Shown here in pieces: positions 22,428 to 33,870 of a stretch of DNA of 64,000 nucleotides. The translations under genes and the position numbers were made by a program. Under the pieces are notes generated by a model. The model saw only the letters and a program-made list of their open reading frames with translations. It was not told the DNA's origin and ran no database searches. Every line of letters starts with the position of its first letter. Position 1 is the stretch's first letter. This stretch comes from Druceiella hillmani (taxonomy: Eukaryota > Arthropoda > Insecta > Lepidoptera > Hepialidae), in the NCBI GenBank assembly GCA_039881145.1, contig JAYKKI010000008.1:28626501-28690500 (forward strand). Direction: 5' to 3'.

Positions 22428-24124
22428 GTATATACATCATATAAGACACGCTAAAGCTTCCAAAGGCTCATTTTGGTGAAAATACCTAAACAAAACAAAG
22501 TTACGGTTCTGTTGTTTGGTTCTATAGTCGTATAATTCTCATATACATAAAATAAGGAATAAAAAGTCAAACACAAGCTGCAAAATTTCTTTACTAAATC
22601 TTTGTTATGGTACCAATGTTGTGTCTCATCTAAGGCAATCAGAACTTTGCAACATTACCTGGTAACACTACGCAGAAATTTATTTATTATAACATAGATT
22701 CACCATATTTCTCTCGCCATTTTGTTTAAATTACTGTGTCGTTAAAATGTTCTACTTACGCTAGTTCAAATTTAAATTATATAGCTTATTACGTGATGAA
22801 TAAAATGAGTGGTACGTTTAGAAATAATTAAAACGTTACGCGTTTTATTTTTTTTTTTCGACTTGTTGCTATTACCGTCGGATTATATCTGTTAAGATTT
22901 ATAACATGTTTTACTTTCCCTCTGAATCATTACAAATATTCGATAATGTAATGAGTAATGTGGTATTACGGTGCTATAAACCGACCTTCGAGGAAGGGTC
23001 ATTATTCTGTGTTATTTGAGTCCATGTCTATGTTGATATTTTTAATCAAAACGAAATAGAAAAATATGTGTGGTATTTAGATATTCGTCATTTTAATTAA
23101 TTACTATAAATTTTGTGACTTTTAGAAATGCAAATTTTTATTTGAGAAAAAGAAAAGACACTATTGTTTTATTGCTTAAATTATATTATTTAAATGTAAT
23201 TTTCCATTAGTATATATTTGTTTATTAAACCAAAGTCTATAGAAAATAGAATTATATAAAATTGTACTGTAAAATTAAGGTAGTGTTGTGTGATATGATT
23301 AAAAATAGATAAAATTTGTTTCTTGATTTATCTGAGTTTCTTTTATTTGGAAAAAGTTAATTTGAAAGAAGTGAAAAATTATAACAACTTAACTTGGAGC
23401 TTTAATAAATTTTAATAAAAATCCGGGGTACTCTCTCCGGGTAATCCGGGGTACTCTGTAAACTCCTAAGATAGTTTCACCGTCATTGCGGAAAATGACT
23501 TGTATTTCGTCTATATGAAATGAAATTGTGTGAGTCAGCAGTCTATTTGTCTTTATTGACATCGGAAACGCGCATTGTCTAGACATTCAGAGCACAATTA
23601 ACCTTTAGTCGATAATTAATCATCGTAAAGCTTTTCTAATGCGAAGTCTTTATGGCTCTGTCAGTCTACGTGACTGTCATAATTTAATATTTCATGTCGG
23701 ATTATGGGTAATATATCTTCGTCGTATTGTTAATTAATTTAACGAATTGATGGACAGTAACGTTCGCCTTACGGCGCGGCGATCGATTTTCCATATTATA
23801 CAAGGAATGGCATACTGTGGTGGCATCACTGACATAATTTAGACCGCGATTTGTGACAAGGTAACATTCAAAAATACAAGTAGGCAATATTTGTGATTTA
23901 ATATATTCTTTTCCGCGGTAATCTATGAAATAGTACTGCCCATCAACGCGTTACCTTACCATGTCAATGAGAATAACTTTTTTTCAAAAATATTTTAAGT
24001 ATTTTTTTGTATTCGAAACGTTTTATAACAAAATCGAAATAAACAAATACACACCATTTTGGTGTGTAAATATTTCAACGAAAGACGTGACCCATACGTT
24101 GTTCTTTTCGGAGTCCATATCATA
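21877..24124. other. Noncoding stretch, probably intron
   Basis: Upstream of the SLC4-like exon on the minus strand. Contains a TA microsatellite (22368-22437) and a short duplication of CCGGGGTACTCT at about 23423-23456. Open frames at 22109-22333, 23389-23586 and 23702-23887 (all minus) show no recognisable product. Confidence 0.45.
22368..22437. repeat. (TA)n microsatellite
   Basis: TA repeat bounded by TGTGTATATATATGTGTG and TGTATATGTATATACA. Confidence 0.97.
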
Positions 24125-24560
24125 ATAGGAAAAACCGAATCCTTATGAGATCAGGTGTTCAACCATATAGCTGTTGTCTCAAAGAACTGAAGTAAAAACT
24201 TGAAATTTTGTGCAGTAATGAACCTACATTAATTTTAACTGTTAACTATTAAGAATATACATTTCGGAGGAGGAAAATGAAGTAATAATTTTTCCAAATG
24301 GATTATTAAATGAAGTAATAATCCATTTAAATATCAAGTTCCAAGAGTTTGAAAATTTTTTTTTAAATTTAAAGTGAAATAATACTAGTAATATTGTTGA
24401 AAATGTCTACAAAATATGTCACCCCCTTTATTTTCGAAAATACTAGGCTAAACTTTACGAAATAGGGTTATTAGAAGTTTACTAAAGTTTATAGGAAATT
24501 ATAAATCTCATAGTTTTGAGAAATTTTTCAATGACGGAAACTTTTGATGATTAAGAATGT
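24125..24560 (+). repeat. Lepidopteran 'AAAACGGAACC' interspersed repeat, copy 1
   Basis: Diverged direct copy of 31967-32470. Shared order: GGAAAAACCGAATCC..., a TGTTGAAAATGTCTACAAAA / ATATGTCACCCCC block, then TTAGAAGTTTACTAAAGTTT and a CATAGTTTTGAG.AATTTT block. Recognised from its recurring form in lepidopteran genomes; its transposition class is uncertain. A short inverted repeat (CAAATGGATTATTA / TAATAATCCATTTA) lies at 24295-24330. Confidence 0.6.
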
Positions 24561-26017
24561 ATTATTTTACAAATGTAGGTTATATATAATTGAAATTTTA
24601 ACGGTCTAGAGTTTCGAAAATATGCGAAGTATGACCATTGTTATTGAAATTAAGCTTTAACTGTATTTAAGAGTTCCTCATATTATAATGAGAATTAGAT
24701 CATCTGTTATAATATTTAGTTTAGAGATCTTTATTATAAGGATTTCATTTTCACGTCTTATTTAAATAAATTTCTGTCCTGACATTTTGTCTTCGGTTAT
24801 ATTAATTTGCTTTAATATTAAATTATATATTCATTCAATATATTGTTTCTTTCTACATTTATTAAATTTAGAAATTAGGAACATATTTATTCAGTATTAA
24901 GTATGGGTTTAGTAATGTTTAGTTAAAAAGAACTTTGCAATGTTGCATTCGATTAACTGCTTTTGACAGATATGTGATTCTATCGCATGAAAATAATTAA
25001 CGGTTCCCTCTCCCACGATTAATGACACAGTGATAAAGTACATGGCGACAGCGGCAGTTTTCCCTAAGTCTGTATCGCTATCTCTGTCTAAAAGCCGAGC
25101 ACACTTTCCCCTATATCGCGTTTTACGAATTGCAGTTCAGTGATCTCGTTTTCCTATTTGGGTCAATAACCGGCGTGGTTGTAGGTACGCTTGCCGATTG
25201 CTCTATCACCCCTCTGCTCGCACCGACTCGGCGTTTTTGACAATTTGCCAATCCTTTATAACGCACATAAAACTGGTTCAGTAGGTTAGTGTGTTGAATA
25301 TGTTGTTAGGTTCAATCGTCTTAACAAATGTATTGTTAAGCTTTCCATATCTTCGTAAGTCTAGTTATAGGAATGGCTAAGTTAAGAGCTTTGAATGATT
25401 TTATTTACATAATGATTATTGCTAGAGATGTGTCGCCCAGTATCTCGTAACTGCTTTTTGGAAAAAAATGGCAGTATTAATTCTTTATAAATATTGTTTC
25501 TTTTTCAAGAGTTTTTCAGTTTCACGGTTACGATGGCAAGGTATTTTTGCATTTTTTTGACAATTTTAATGCATTTTTTCATAAGTCATATTGAGTATCT
25601 TTAAAGGCTAACGAAGCTTTGTGCACTCTTCGATGTCGTTTATTGGTATTAAAAAGTATACGAAAAAAAATTATTTTGTAATTCGCTATCTATCTATAAA
25701 ATATCCATGTATATTTACGAAATAAGTCAGTTTTTCTTTGGGGCTAGCGGTGTTATGTAACCATGGTTCATTTCCTCTGATCACCTTCAATATAGTATAC
25801 AATGAAACACAATCTAAGTGAATATTACCACCTTAATTGGAGATGAAGTGAGGGCTTTGACAAGTAGATAAATAAGTAGTATGATTATTAAGTTATTACT
25901 TCTGATACCATTGTTTGATATATGATTTTAAATAGAATTTCAAAATAAAAATGGGGTGTGAAATTCAAATAGAGTTGCTTAGTATGTAACAGTAAGGTAG
26001 TTTAACAAAATTAGTCC
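24561..26017. other. Noncoding stretch with a GC-richer unique block
   Basis: About 25005-25260 is markedly GC-richer than its flanks and appears single-copy in the window (ACATGGCGACAGCGGCAG, TCGCTATCTCTGTC, CACCGACTCGGCG). No open frame or clean splice pair is convincing. It might be a promoter, untranslated exon or conserved regulatory block. Confidence 0.4.
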
Positions 26018-26480
26018 CGTGGAAAATTTCGATTTGATTAGAAATTGTCAAAAAGAAACATAAAATGTTACTAAAATTGCAAATGCATTTTTACGGTCGA
26101 TTTAAACAACGTGCATTGTCTATAATTGTTGAAAAATTTCCAGAAATTTGTATTACATACTGTAAAAATTCTCGATAATGTCGGTAATCGTCAAAAAGAA
26201 ACACAAAACTTTGGTAAAATTGCAAGTGCATTTTTGCGGTTAATTTATATAAAGCATATTGTCCTTCATTTCTGAAAAATGATTAGAAATTTGTGTCATA
26301 TATCAGGAAGAAATAATAAATACGGTGGAAAATCTGTATTTGGTCAAAAATTGTTAAAAGTAAACAAGAATTTTTGCGGTCGACTTATACAAAGGTTTGT
26401 TGAAAACTCTCCGTGATTTATTCAAATTGTATTAAGAATTTGTGTCGTATATTGGCAAAAAATATTAAATACCTTAGAAA
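26018..26480. repeat. Diverged tandem repeat, about 3 copies of 145-160 bp
   Basis: Copies share GTCAAAAAGAAACA.AAA, then AAATTGCAA.TGCATTTTT, GCGGTCGA.TTA and AGAAATTTGT.T. The blocks begin near 26045, 26190 and 26346. The third is the most diverged. An old array. Confidence 0.8.
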
Positions 26481-27151
26481 TTCTCGATTACATTTTCAAT
26501 ATCCGATTTAAAAAAAATTGATACTGAACATATAAATCTTATTTAATTAATTGTTTATTAGTGCTTCAATTAACGTGATAAAAATGGAATACTCGGTTAA
26601 AAATATTTAATACAAAGTAAGTTTATGTGCGTGACTTCGCTACTTGGTGCGCAGCTTCGCTACTTGTTATATAATTGTTTATAGTAATTAAAAAACAATA
26701 AATATTTTAATAAGTTAAGCATTTAAATAATAGATGAAGAGAACAAAAAAAATCAGGGAATCGTCTAAGAATTGTGACCCGCAGAATGATTCACATGAAT
26801 GCAAATACAGACGGACGTCGACTTTTGGATTACAACCTGCAACAAGGTCTTGGTTGGATGAGTAATATAAATTTGTATAAATACAAAAATGTTTTAGCAT
26901 CAGAAAATGAGATGGCAGGAAAGCTATTTGGGCGAAGTATCTTCGGTCCAGAGCGCTGTCTGTAGTTCACTACAGATTTAAGCGTAATGGGATTTAGAAT
27001 TTGTTTCACGTATAAAAAATATTTGTACAATCGGCAATAGGTATTTTCCATATTGGCTGTTTCTAGCAAGTAAAAATAAAGAGTAGGTACTCAGTTCCAC
27101 TCCGTCTCTAAAATACGTAACCAATTTTAGTGGTTCAGAAGTTTCCAGAAA
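26481..27151. other. Noncoding stretch
   Basis: A short internal repeat of CTTCGCTACTTG (near 26634 and 26653) is visible. Open frames between 26715 and 27069 on both strands have no recognisable product. Confidence 0.4.
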
Positions 27152-27204
27152 TTCCCCAGCTTTCTCCTATAGCAATAATGCTATGAGAAAAGCTGGGGTG
27201 AATT
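27152..27204. repeat. Imperfect 53-bp palindrome
   Basis: AATTCCCCAGCTTTCTCC and its near reverse complement GAGAAAAGCTGGGGTGAATT flank TATAGCA and its complement. Two or three mismatches. Confidence 0.75.
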
Positions 27205-27745
27205 TTTTATTGATCAACATGCAGTTTACGAATAGGGTAGAGGTGAAGCAAAATTAACCGTTGTCGCGTAAACAATACCTAAGTGGGGTGGCTGAAAGTT
27301 CTAAGCCTAAGGCATACATTTTCAAGATAACAATTTAAAAGAAATTTTATTTTATTCATAATTTCTTCCCAAGTCTAATACGCTTCTAACAGCTCTTAAA
27401 TAAATCTCGTTTCTCCCAAAGCTTGTTTCGTAACTCGCACTGTGGAAACCGGCCCTGGGTTTTGCAACAATAAGACTCTTCTCTTGATATTATTTCTTTT
27501 TTTACAATAGTTTGCCGAAAAGACTTGCGCAATATTCCAATTTAGAAGACAAGGCATTCGGGCTCCAAAAATCTTATGTAATATTCTCGTTTATTGTAGG
27601 TTTTCTTCTAAGATAATATTTTAATAAAATGTTTACACATTCCGAAAGTGGCCATCAGTTTGTAAATTCAGTTTTTGACTTGAATTTATTTTTAAGTATA
27701 GTAGAAAGGGAAGTGTTAAGCCGAAAAGAGCGGAAAAGACATGGA
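27205..27745. other. Noncoding stretch
   Basis: No exon or named repeat recognised. The plus-strand open frame 27629-27832 runs into the next inverted repeat and is not called as a gene. Confidence 0.4.
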
Positions 27746-27825
27746 GCTGGCAAATGGCACGTTGCGACATGCTATCAGAACGTTAAACGTTCTGATAGTA
27801 CGTCGCAACGTGCCATTTGGCTAGC
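27746..27825. repeat. 80-bp inverted repeat related to the 7.25/8.24-kb repeats
   Basis: GCTGGCAAATGGCACGTTGC and GCAACGTGCCATTTGGCTAGC form arms meeting at AACGTTTAAACGTT-like centre (AGAACGTTAAACGTTCT). Each arm resembles the repeat at 7253-7325 and 8237-8305 (GTTCTGATGGCACGTCGC). Confidence 0.8.
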
Positions 27826-28799
27826 TTGTTAAAATGTTATTAATTAATAAGGGGATGTTTTGCGATAGTGCGAAATTAATGTTTGATTTTATATCAATTT
27901 TGTTTATATTGGTGATAGTCTCATCAAAGGTATAATTTCTCGCTTTTTCATTTGGATATTTATTTGCCTCGAGACATATAGGGTCATAACTTTTTAATGC
28001 AATCATATAATTAAATAATTTTTCATACTCATTTTTACATGATATAAAATGAAAGAAACAGGAAAACATTCTAGTAGAAAATATCCATTTTTCATTTTTC
28101 TTTTTGAGTCTTCAGTTTATATATTTTAAATTAACATTTTGAATTTTATATCCTTATGTAAAACGCAATATATAAATATGTGGGGAATGTGATAGTTGTG
28201 AATAATTTTATGGCAAATTACCTTTAAATAGAAGTAGTTTCAATAGGGTTATAATAGGCAGTTGAGTTAAAATTGAGTTAATTAGTTCAAAATCGAAAGA
28301 TGAATTACCAAAAGAAAATTATACCTTTTTGTAAAAGTGCCTGTGAAAATAAAATCTATGCCCGGCTTAGAAATGCATGAAATTTTTCCAAGCTTTGATT
28401 ATATAAATTATATAATTAATATTAAGACGCGTTTAATTAGATTTTAAAATTGATCTTAAATTTTATTACAACCCGTTGTCCCTTTGTGATGATGATAGAT
28501 ACGAAAATATTCTATAAAAACTTTTTGCAGTTTTATTAATTTTTTTCTCCATCTATTGTCATACCATTTTTTGAATGAGGGCGCCAATGCATTGGAACCT
28601 TCAATGGTATCATTTTATTTCAATATTTTTAAAATAATTAATTTATTATAAGTAGGATTTTCATATAGAAACATAATATATCTAATTAATTGAGAGCACA
28701 TGATTAGATGGTAGCAAAACATGTAGACAGTCCCAATACAATAAATGATAATATACTCATTCAGTGGCGCACAGTGCTTTTTGGGTAGGGTAAGCTACT

Positions 28800-28803
<4 letters not shown>
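27826..28803. other. AT-rich noncoding stretch
   Basis: Nothing recognisable. The minus-strand open frame 27821-28069 has AT-driven composition. Confidence 0.4.

Positions 28804-28851
<48 letters not shown>
28804..28851. repeat. (TA)n microsatellite
   Basis: Uninterrupted TA run. Confidence 0.97.
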
Positions 28852-28852
<1 letters not shown>

Positions 28853-29588
28853 CATACATGTAAAATTCTTCTCATCTAAGTTCTTGCCAATGCATTTTTA
28901 ATGGTCTACGAAAACATACATTCAAAATATAAACTAATAAAATTAATGCAAACGGGGAACAATACCAAATTCAGTGAATATAATAGTGTTTATAAAATGG
29001 AAAACTAGATATTTTACTCTGTTTTTATTTTGTTGCCTCTGAATGACAGCACGAATCGTTATTATAATATACAGTGATTCTATGAATAGGTATTTGTTCA
29101 TTTGTGGGTGTTTTATTCTAAATATAATCTTAAGCTGTGGAATGATAGTTCGCAATCTGCTTCAAATCAGCTGCTTGAAATGACGTGATCAATTTTAGTT
29201 TCAATAGAAGTTACTTGGAATGAAGTTTATAAGTTATATTTAAAATTACACGCACTGGTAGTGTTCGATTTATGCTTTCGGACTACAAGTCGTATACTAA
29301 ATTGGGTTTAGGTTTTGTTTGAATACCACAATTTAAATATGTTTAAGTATTTATAAATATGCGGTGTACATATGTCGGGTGTTACGTGCAAGCTACGCGT
29401 AATTGCTTATAAGACACTGTGCGCCACTGTTACCAGTATATTGGTAGAATTTGATTATTAAATATGGGTCTTTGGAATATTTTAATACATTTGCATTTAA
29501 ATAAATAAATATGCGAATTGATTTTACAATTAATCGTTTTCATCTGGAACACTGTATTTAGAAAATTACGGTTTATTAGTATATAAAA
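28852..29588. other. Noncoding stretch
   Basis: The minus-strand open frame 28943-29155 has no recognisable product. A possible short duplication of CAGTGGCGCACAGTGC (28763) and GTGCGCCACTG (29420, inverted) was noticed. Confidence 0.4.
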
Positions 29589-29603
29589 ATTAATCACAAT
29601 TAA

Positions 29604-29774
29604 ATGAAGCTACGTGATGTAGTATTATTTCTACTTTCTTTAAGTTCTTTACCACGACCTAGGTTTCGTTGTATTACAATATCTTCAGGTGGGCTATTAG
29701 CAAAGATTCTCTTTTCATCTTCAGGTGGGCTATTAGCAAAGATCTCAACTCAAAGATTCAACATCTTCAGGTGA
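29604..29774 (+). CDS. Hypothetical 56-aa ORF in the left arm of the inverted repeat
   Basis: Starts MKLRDVVLFLLSLSSLP, a charged N-terminus followed by a hydrophobic run that looks like a signal peptide, then a basic PRPRFRC stretch and a twice-repeated SSGGLLAK motif created by the internal 36-39-bp duplication. I do not recognise it. It is below the length where an ORF is significant in AT-rich DNA, and its mirror ORF on the other strand argues that it is a by-product of the inverted duplication. It could be a duplicated first exon of a secreted peptide gene. Confidence 0.2.
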   Translation: MKLRDVVLFLLSLSSLPRPRFRCITISSGGLLAKILFSSSGGLLAKISTQRFNIFR

Positions 29775-29891
29775 GCTATTAGCAAAGATCTTTCCTAATA
29801 GCCCACCTGAAGATGTTGTAATACAACGAAACCTAGGTCGTGGTAAAGAACTTAAAGAAAGTAGAAATAATACTACATCACGTAGTTTCAT
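29745..29891 (-). CDS. Hypothetical 48-aa ORF in the right arm of the inverted repeat
   Basis: Mirror of the plus-strand ORF: the same 17-residue signal-like start, PRPRFRC and SSGGLL, but a different C-terminus (NSSPEDVESLS). Both versions stay open despite the few mismatches between arms, which is expected from the high identity and need not mean selection. Not recognised. Confidence 0.2.
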   Translation of the reverse strand: MKLRDVVLFLLSLSSLPRPRFRCITTSSGGLLGKIFANSSPEDVESLS

Positions 29892-29906
29892 TTAATTGTG
29901 ATTAAT

Positions 29907-31966
29907 GAATTTCTACAAAATTAACGCCAAATATATTCAATATATAAATTAATTTTATTACTATTTGCGACATTCCTTAAAAGCTTTGCCTGATTTTAGA
30001 GTGACAATACGAACGATTTTTCATTAACTTTTCGATTATTTTAATGTATTCAAAACTTGTACAAACCTATGTTGATTACAGCTTTTATTAAATTTACATT
30101 ACACACAACCTCCTTGTAAAATCGCACGCTTCGCAAATAATTTCCTTTGTCAGTAGGTGGCGGTGTATTTCGTGGCGTAATTAACGCCGCTAACTCTACA
30201 TCGCTTTATTACGGAAATGTATTCCGTGCGAGATCATTCCTTTCATTTTCGATCTTCCGGAATCTTTATGTTAATTATTAAGTGGAAGCTTGTAGACCTC
30301 GCAAAAATAAATGAGGTTCTACCCTTCATGTAACGTGTGTACGGAGGTGTAACTTTTTGTATTAAGCTTTAACTCGTCGTAATAAAACTTCCGCCGTCTG
30401 GAAAGCTCCTGATTAAGTTGCGCGTCCTGATTACGCATACCTTATTTTATCGTTGGGAGGATTGCACTGAACTGATGCACAATTAACTACTTTGTAAATA
30501 AAACGTGAGTAATAGTTAAACTTTTAAACAACTAGTCGCTCTATGGGTAAGTCAATCTTTTTTTTTAATTGATATATAATGTAAATATAACGAAAAAATT
30601 TTTCGTATGAAATTTATTTTGTGTTAATTTTATCAGCCCACATTATGAAAAGCTTTAGTAACCTAGAAAGTAAATGTTGGAAGAGATTTATTTTATAAAA
30701 TTACGTCATAAGAGAATCGTGAAAAATTAATATTTGTAAATAGTTTAATATTTATAAGTGAACTCGTAATACTACTAATACGAGTAGAACTTACTCGGGA
30801 TTGACAGTTTTTTTTTACCTTGTATCATTTTAAATGTTTATGTATTGCCTGTAAACACTTCATGTTTGTTTTGAAAAACTATAATGTATCTATTCAACAC
30901 AACAACATTCATGGAAAAGTTGAAAATTCTTGTTCTTTTTGAGCATAAATTTCAATATATAATAATAAAGTTATTTCTTCGATTGCTTCAATTCAAGAAA
31001 TTATATTTTATTGTAAATAGAAATTGAAGAATGAGTCTAGCGGGTCTCCGGGGAATATGGTCCATTGTATGAGCGAGTACCCAGATAATAAATTTGATGG
31101 TGTGACAGATGATGAGGGTGGAATCGGATTTCTTTCAAACTAAGTTGGAATAGGCAATAAAATTTGACATCAGGATTAAACAATATTGAACCGACAGTCG
31201 GTGTTGGGGTGTTCACAGTGATATAGAAATTAAGAAAATGTGAATCGAAGTTTGTTTGTGACAACCGTATATTCTACATAGCTATAAAAACTGATTATAG
31301 TGTCTGTACTAAGGCGTTTAAATAATACAGTGCTCAAAAGGGAAAAACTGGCCAAAGGGAGTTTAGTGGTACCGTACCGGTTTTACTCATATTGTCCGAC
31401 ATACTATAATCATTGCTGCTTATATATACTATAAAATATTACAAATGGCGATGTTTCAGTATTGTCTTTCTCATAATGAAACTAATAAGTTTGGTCAATT
31501 GCTTTTTGTTATTGTTACTGCGTGAATACACTCAACTATACAGAGTGTATATTTTTGATAAAATATATTTGGTGAAAATTCTCATGTAACTTTGTATATT
31601 TTGTAAAGCGCTACGTCACAACCTAAGACAAGATAAATATATTAGTATCGACAAATATTGTGTGTCTTTTTCCGAGTAGATATAAAAATTAAAAAAATGT
31701 GCAACAATAACCAAAGTGGCATAATTTTTCTATAATAAAAAAATTGCATAGCAAACAGCTACTGTTTTTTATTTGTCATAACACTGAAGATGGAATTTGG
31801 AATGTACGGCCAAGGAGCGTTGCTAGTCATGGCTTTTTTTTCTACGAAAATCTTTTTCAATGTGGAAAACGACCGTCAAACTTTCTTATAAAAAGAAAGT
31901 TCAAATTATAAAAAAATTATTAATCATTTTATTTCCCTTTATTTTCTGTTTTTTGTTCTATTTAGG
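29907..31966. other. Noncoding stretch with a GC-richer unique block
   Basis: About 30130-30440 is less AT-rich and non-repetitive within the window (GTAGGTGGCGGTGTATTTCG, TTCCGCCGTCTGGAAAGC), a candidate conserved noncoding block. The minus-strand open frame 31037-31264 has no recognisable product. Confidence 0.4.
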
Positions 31967-32470
31967 GTTCTATATCTTAAATAGAAAAAACGGAACCTTT
32001 CTAAGATTACACACGTAGACCACATCAGTCTATTTGTTCGTCTGTCACAGTTGTTTTTCTTAGAAACTGTTACACTAGAAGATCGAATTAGTGAACCTTA
32101 AAAAATATTTAATTGGAAAAATATGAATATACAAAAATGGAAATTATAGAGGGAGCAAATATAATTTTTTATATCCTTAAAATTTCTCATATCGTGTGGG
32201 GTATTAATCAAAAGAACAAATATTGCAAAACTATTTATTGTAAAATTTATGTAATGTAATTCTGGAGATATTGCTGAAAATGTCTAGCAAAAATATGTCC
32301 CCTTCTCCCAACCGATAATGTTCAAGTTATATACAAGCAACGTTGCTAGAAGTTAAGTTTACCAGATAACCATAGTTATGTTGCTAAATTTCATAGTTTT
32401 GGTATATTCACGATAGTTTAACGACTGTGAAAGTTATGCTAGGCATTAAAACGTGGTGAAAAATAATATT
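31967..32470 (+). repeat. Lepidopteran 'AAAACGGAACC' interspersed repeat, copy 2
   Basis: Begins AGGGTTCTATATCTTAAAT, AAAAAACGGAACC, followed by a pyrimidine-rich CTATTTGTTCGTCTGTC stretch, later TCGTGTGGGGTATTAATC and ATGTCTAGCAAAAATATGTC. Order and motifs match a very common lepidopteran repeat from memory, and copy 1 at 24125-24560. Confidence 0.7.
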
Positions 32471-33505
32471 AACTTTTGCAAATAGTTTAATAGAAATGCT
32501 ATATAGCTTTAAATGTTTGTCTATGCCAAAATGTATACAGTACTTTTGTACTGCGAGTTTTAATCGCAATTAACAGGTTTGTTTTTTCCATAAATTACTT
32601 CTTAGGATGAATAATTTTGTTTAGTGTAAATTCAAAGAGTTTTAGATGTGAAGGGTGGTCTCTTTTCTTTTCCTTTCTTACTTCGTTACTATATAAAGTA
32701 AATGAATTCCTAAAAAAACAAACTTTCAGCAATAAAAACTTAATTTATACATATTTATATAAAATATTTAAATGTAGTTATACATACCGGCCTATTTTTG
32801 AAAGAAAATTTAAGGTTTTTAAAATATTAAACCACACATAAAAATAATAAGGTATAATGTGATATTACGACTATGTTTATGTGTTAGCAATAGCTTATGG
32901 TGTTGTTTAGAATCATATTGTTGTTATTTTAAACATATTCTCGCATAACACACACCTATTAACAAACAAGATTTCTAACTTTATATCTTTTTAAACTAGC
33001 TACAAGTAATTTTCATTATTTATCTGTACTAAAATTGGTACCGTTCTTCGTTCCCGTCCATTATTCCACGAGTGTTTATCTTATTTTACCTATCATCTTC
33101 ACTAACGAATATACTTACTTGTAATCCACTTTTAGGCATGTACTGATTTTTGTGCAATTAAATTTTGGGTGTGGCTAACTTAATCTATGTTTCTGTTTCA
33201 TTTGTGTGTTCGGAAACAATATTGTCATTATTATTTTTTTAATTTGTGATTCAACCTAGCTATTTAATAGCTTCATTTCATTTCATTATTGTTTTTGATT
33301 GTTTCTATTATTTTGAAAATCATAACTATGAGTTACTACCATTCCGTCGCGGCTTTTCCCGGACAAAAACAACTAATGACTACATTTTGTTAAATTTGAA
33401 AATAATTTAAATACATTGTTAATAATAAAGAGACACTTCTCAACAAAAGAAAGTAGTCATGCATCTTACGTACGGAATTTATATTATTTCTAAACATATT
33501 TATTT

Positions 33506-33506
<1 letters not shown>
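32471..33506. other. AT-rich noncoding stretch
   Basis: The open frame at 32617-32841 (plus) has no recognisable domain. Nothing else was seen. Confidence 0.4.

Positions 33507-33569
<63 letters not shown>
33507..33569. repeat. (TA)n microsatellite
   Basis: Pure TA run; the Tyr-Ile-rich open frame 33459-33785 across it is an artefact. Confidence 0.97.
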
Positions 33570-33571
<2 letters not shown>

Positions 33572-33870
33572 TTTTAAATATTTTTTAACTTTATTACTAC
33601 TAATAATAATTTTTTATCGTGTAATTAACTTTATAAAGTGTACTTTACATATGATCGCAGTTTACATAGTGTTATTCTACAAAGGGCTGCACGCTCCCCA
33701 CTTTCCGCGCTACAACTCGAAAACGGTTGGTCATCCGCTTATGAACAAATTTTTAGAGAATTTTATGCTCTACAACTATTATTAAACCTCTAATCCCATC
33801 TTTAGAACGAAGACCAATGACAATTTTCAACTTTTCTTCGTTCATTTCTAAGTTTATTACGCCTTTTTGA

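Larger units (their letters stand above)
29589..29906. repeat. 318-bp inverted repeat with about 118-bp arms
   Basis: Left arm (29589-29708) and right arm (29788-29906) differ at only about three positions (GAAGC/GAAAC, CAATATC/CAACATC, TTAGCAAAG/TTAGGAAAG), roughly 97% identity. The centre holds further direct copies of ATCTTCAGGTGGGCTATTAG at about 29679, 29718 and a variant at 29762. Both arms carry the same start codon and N-terminal coding potential (next two entries). It may be a recent fold-back duplication or a MITE. Confidence 0.92.
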
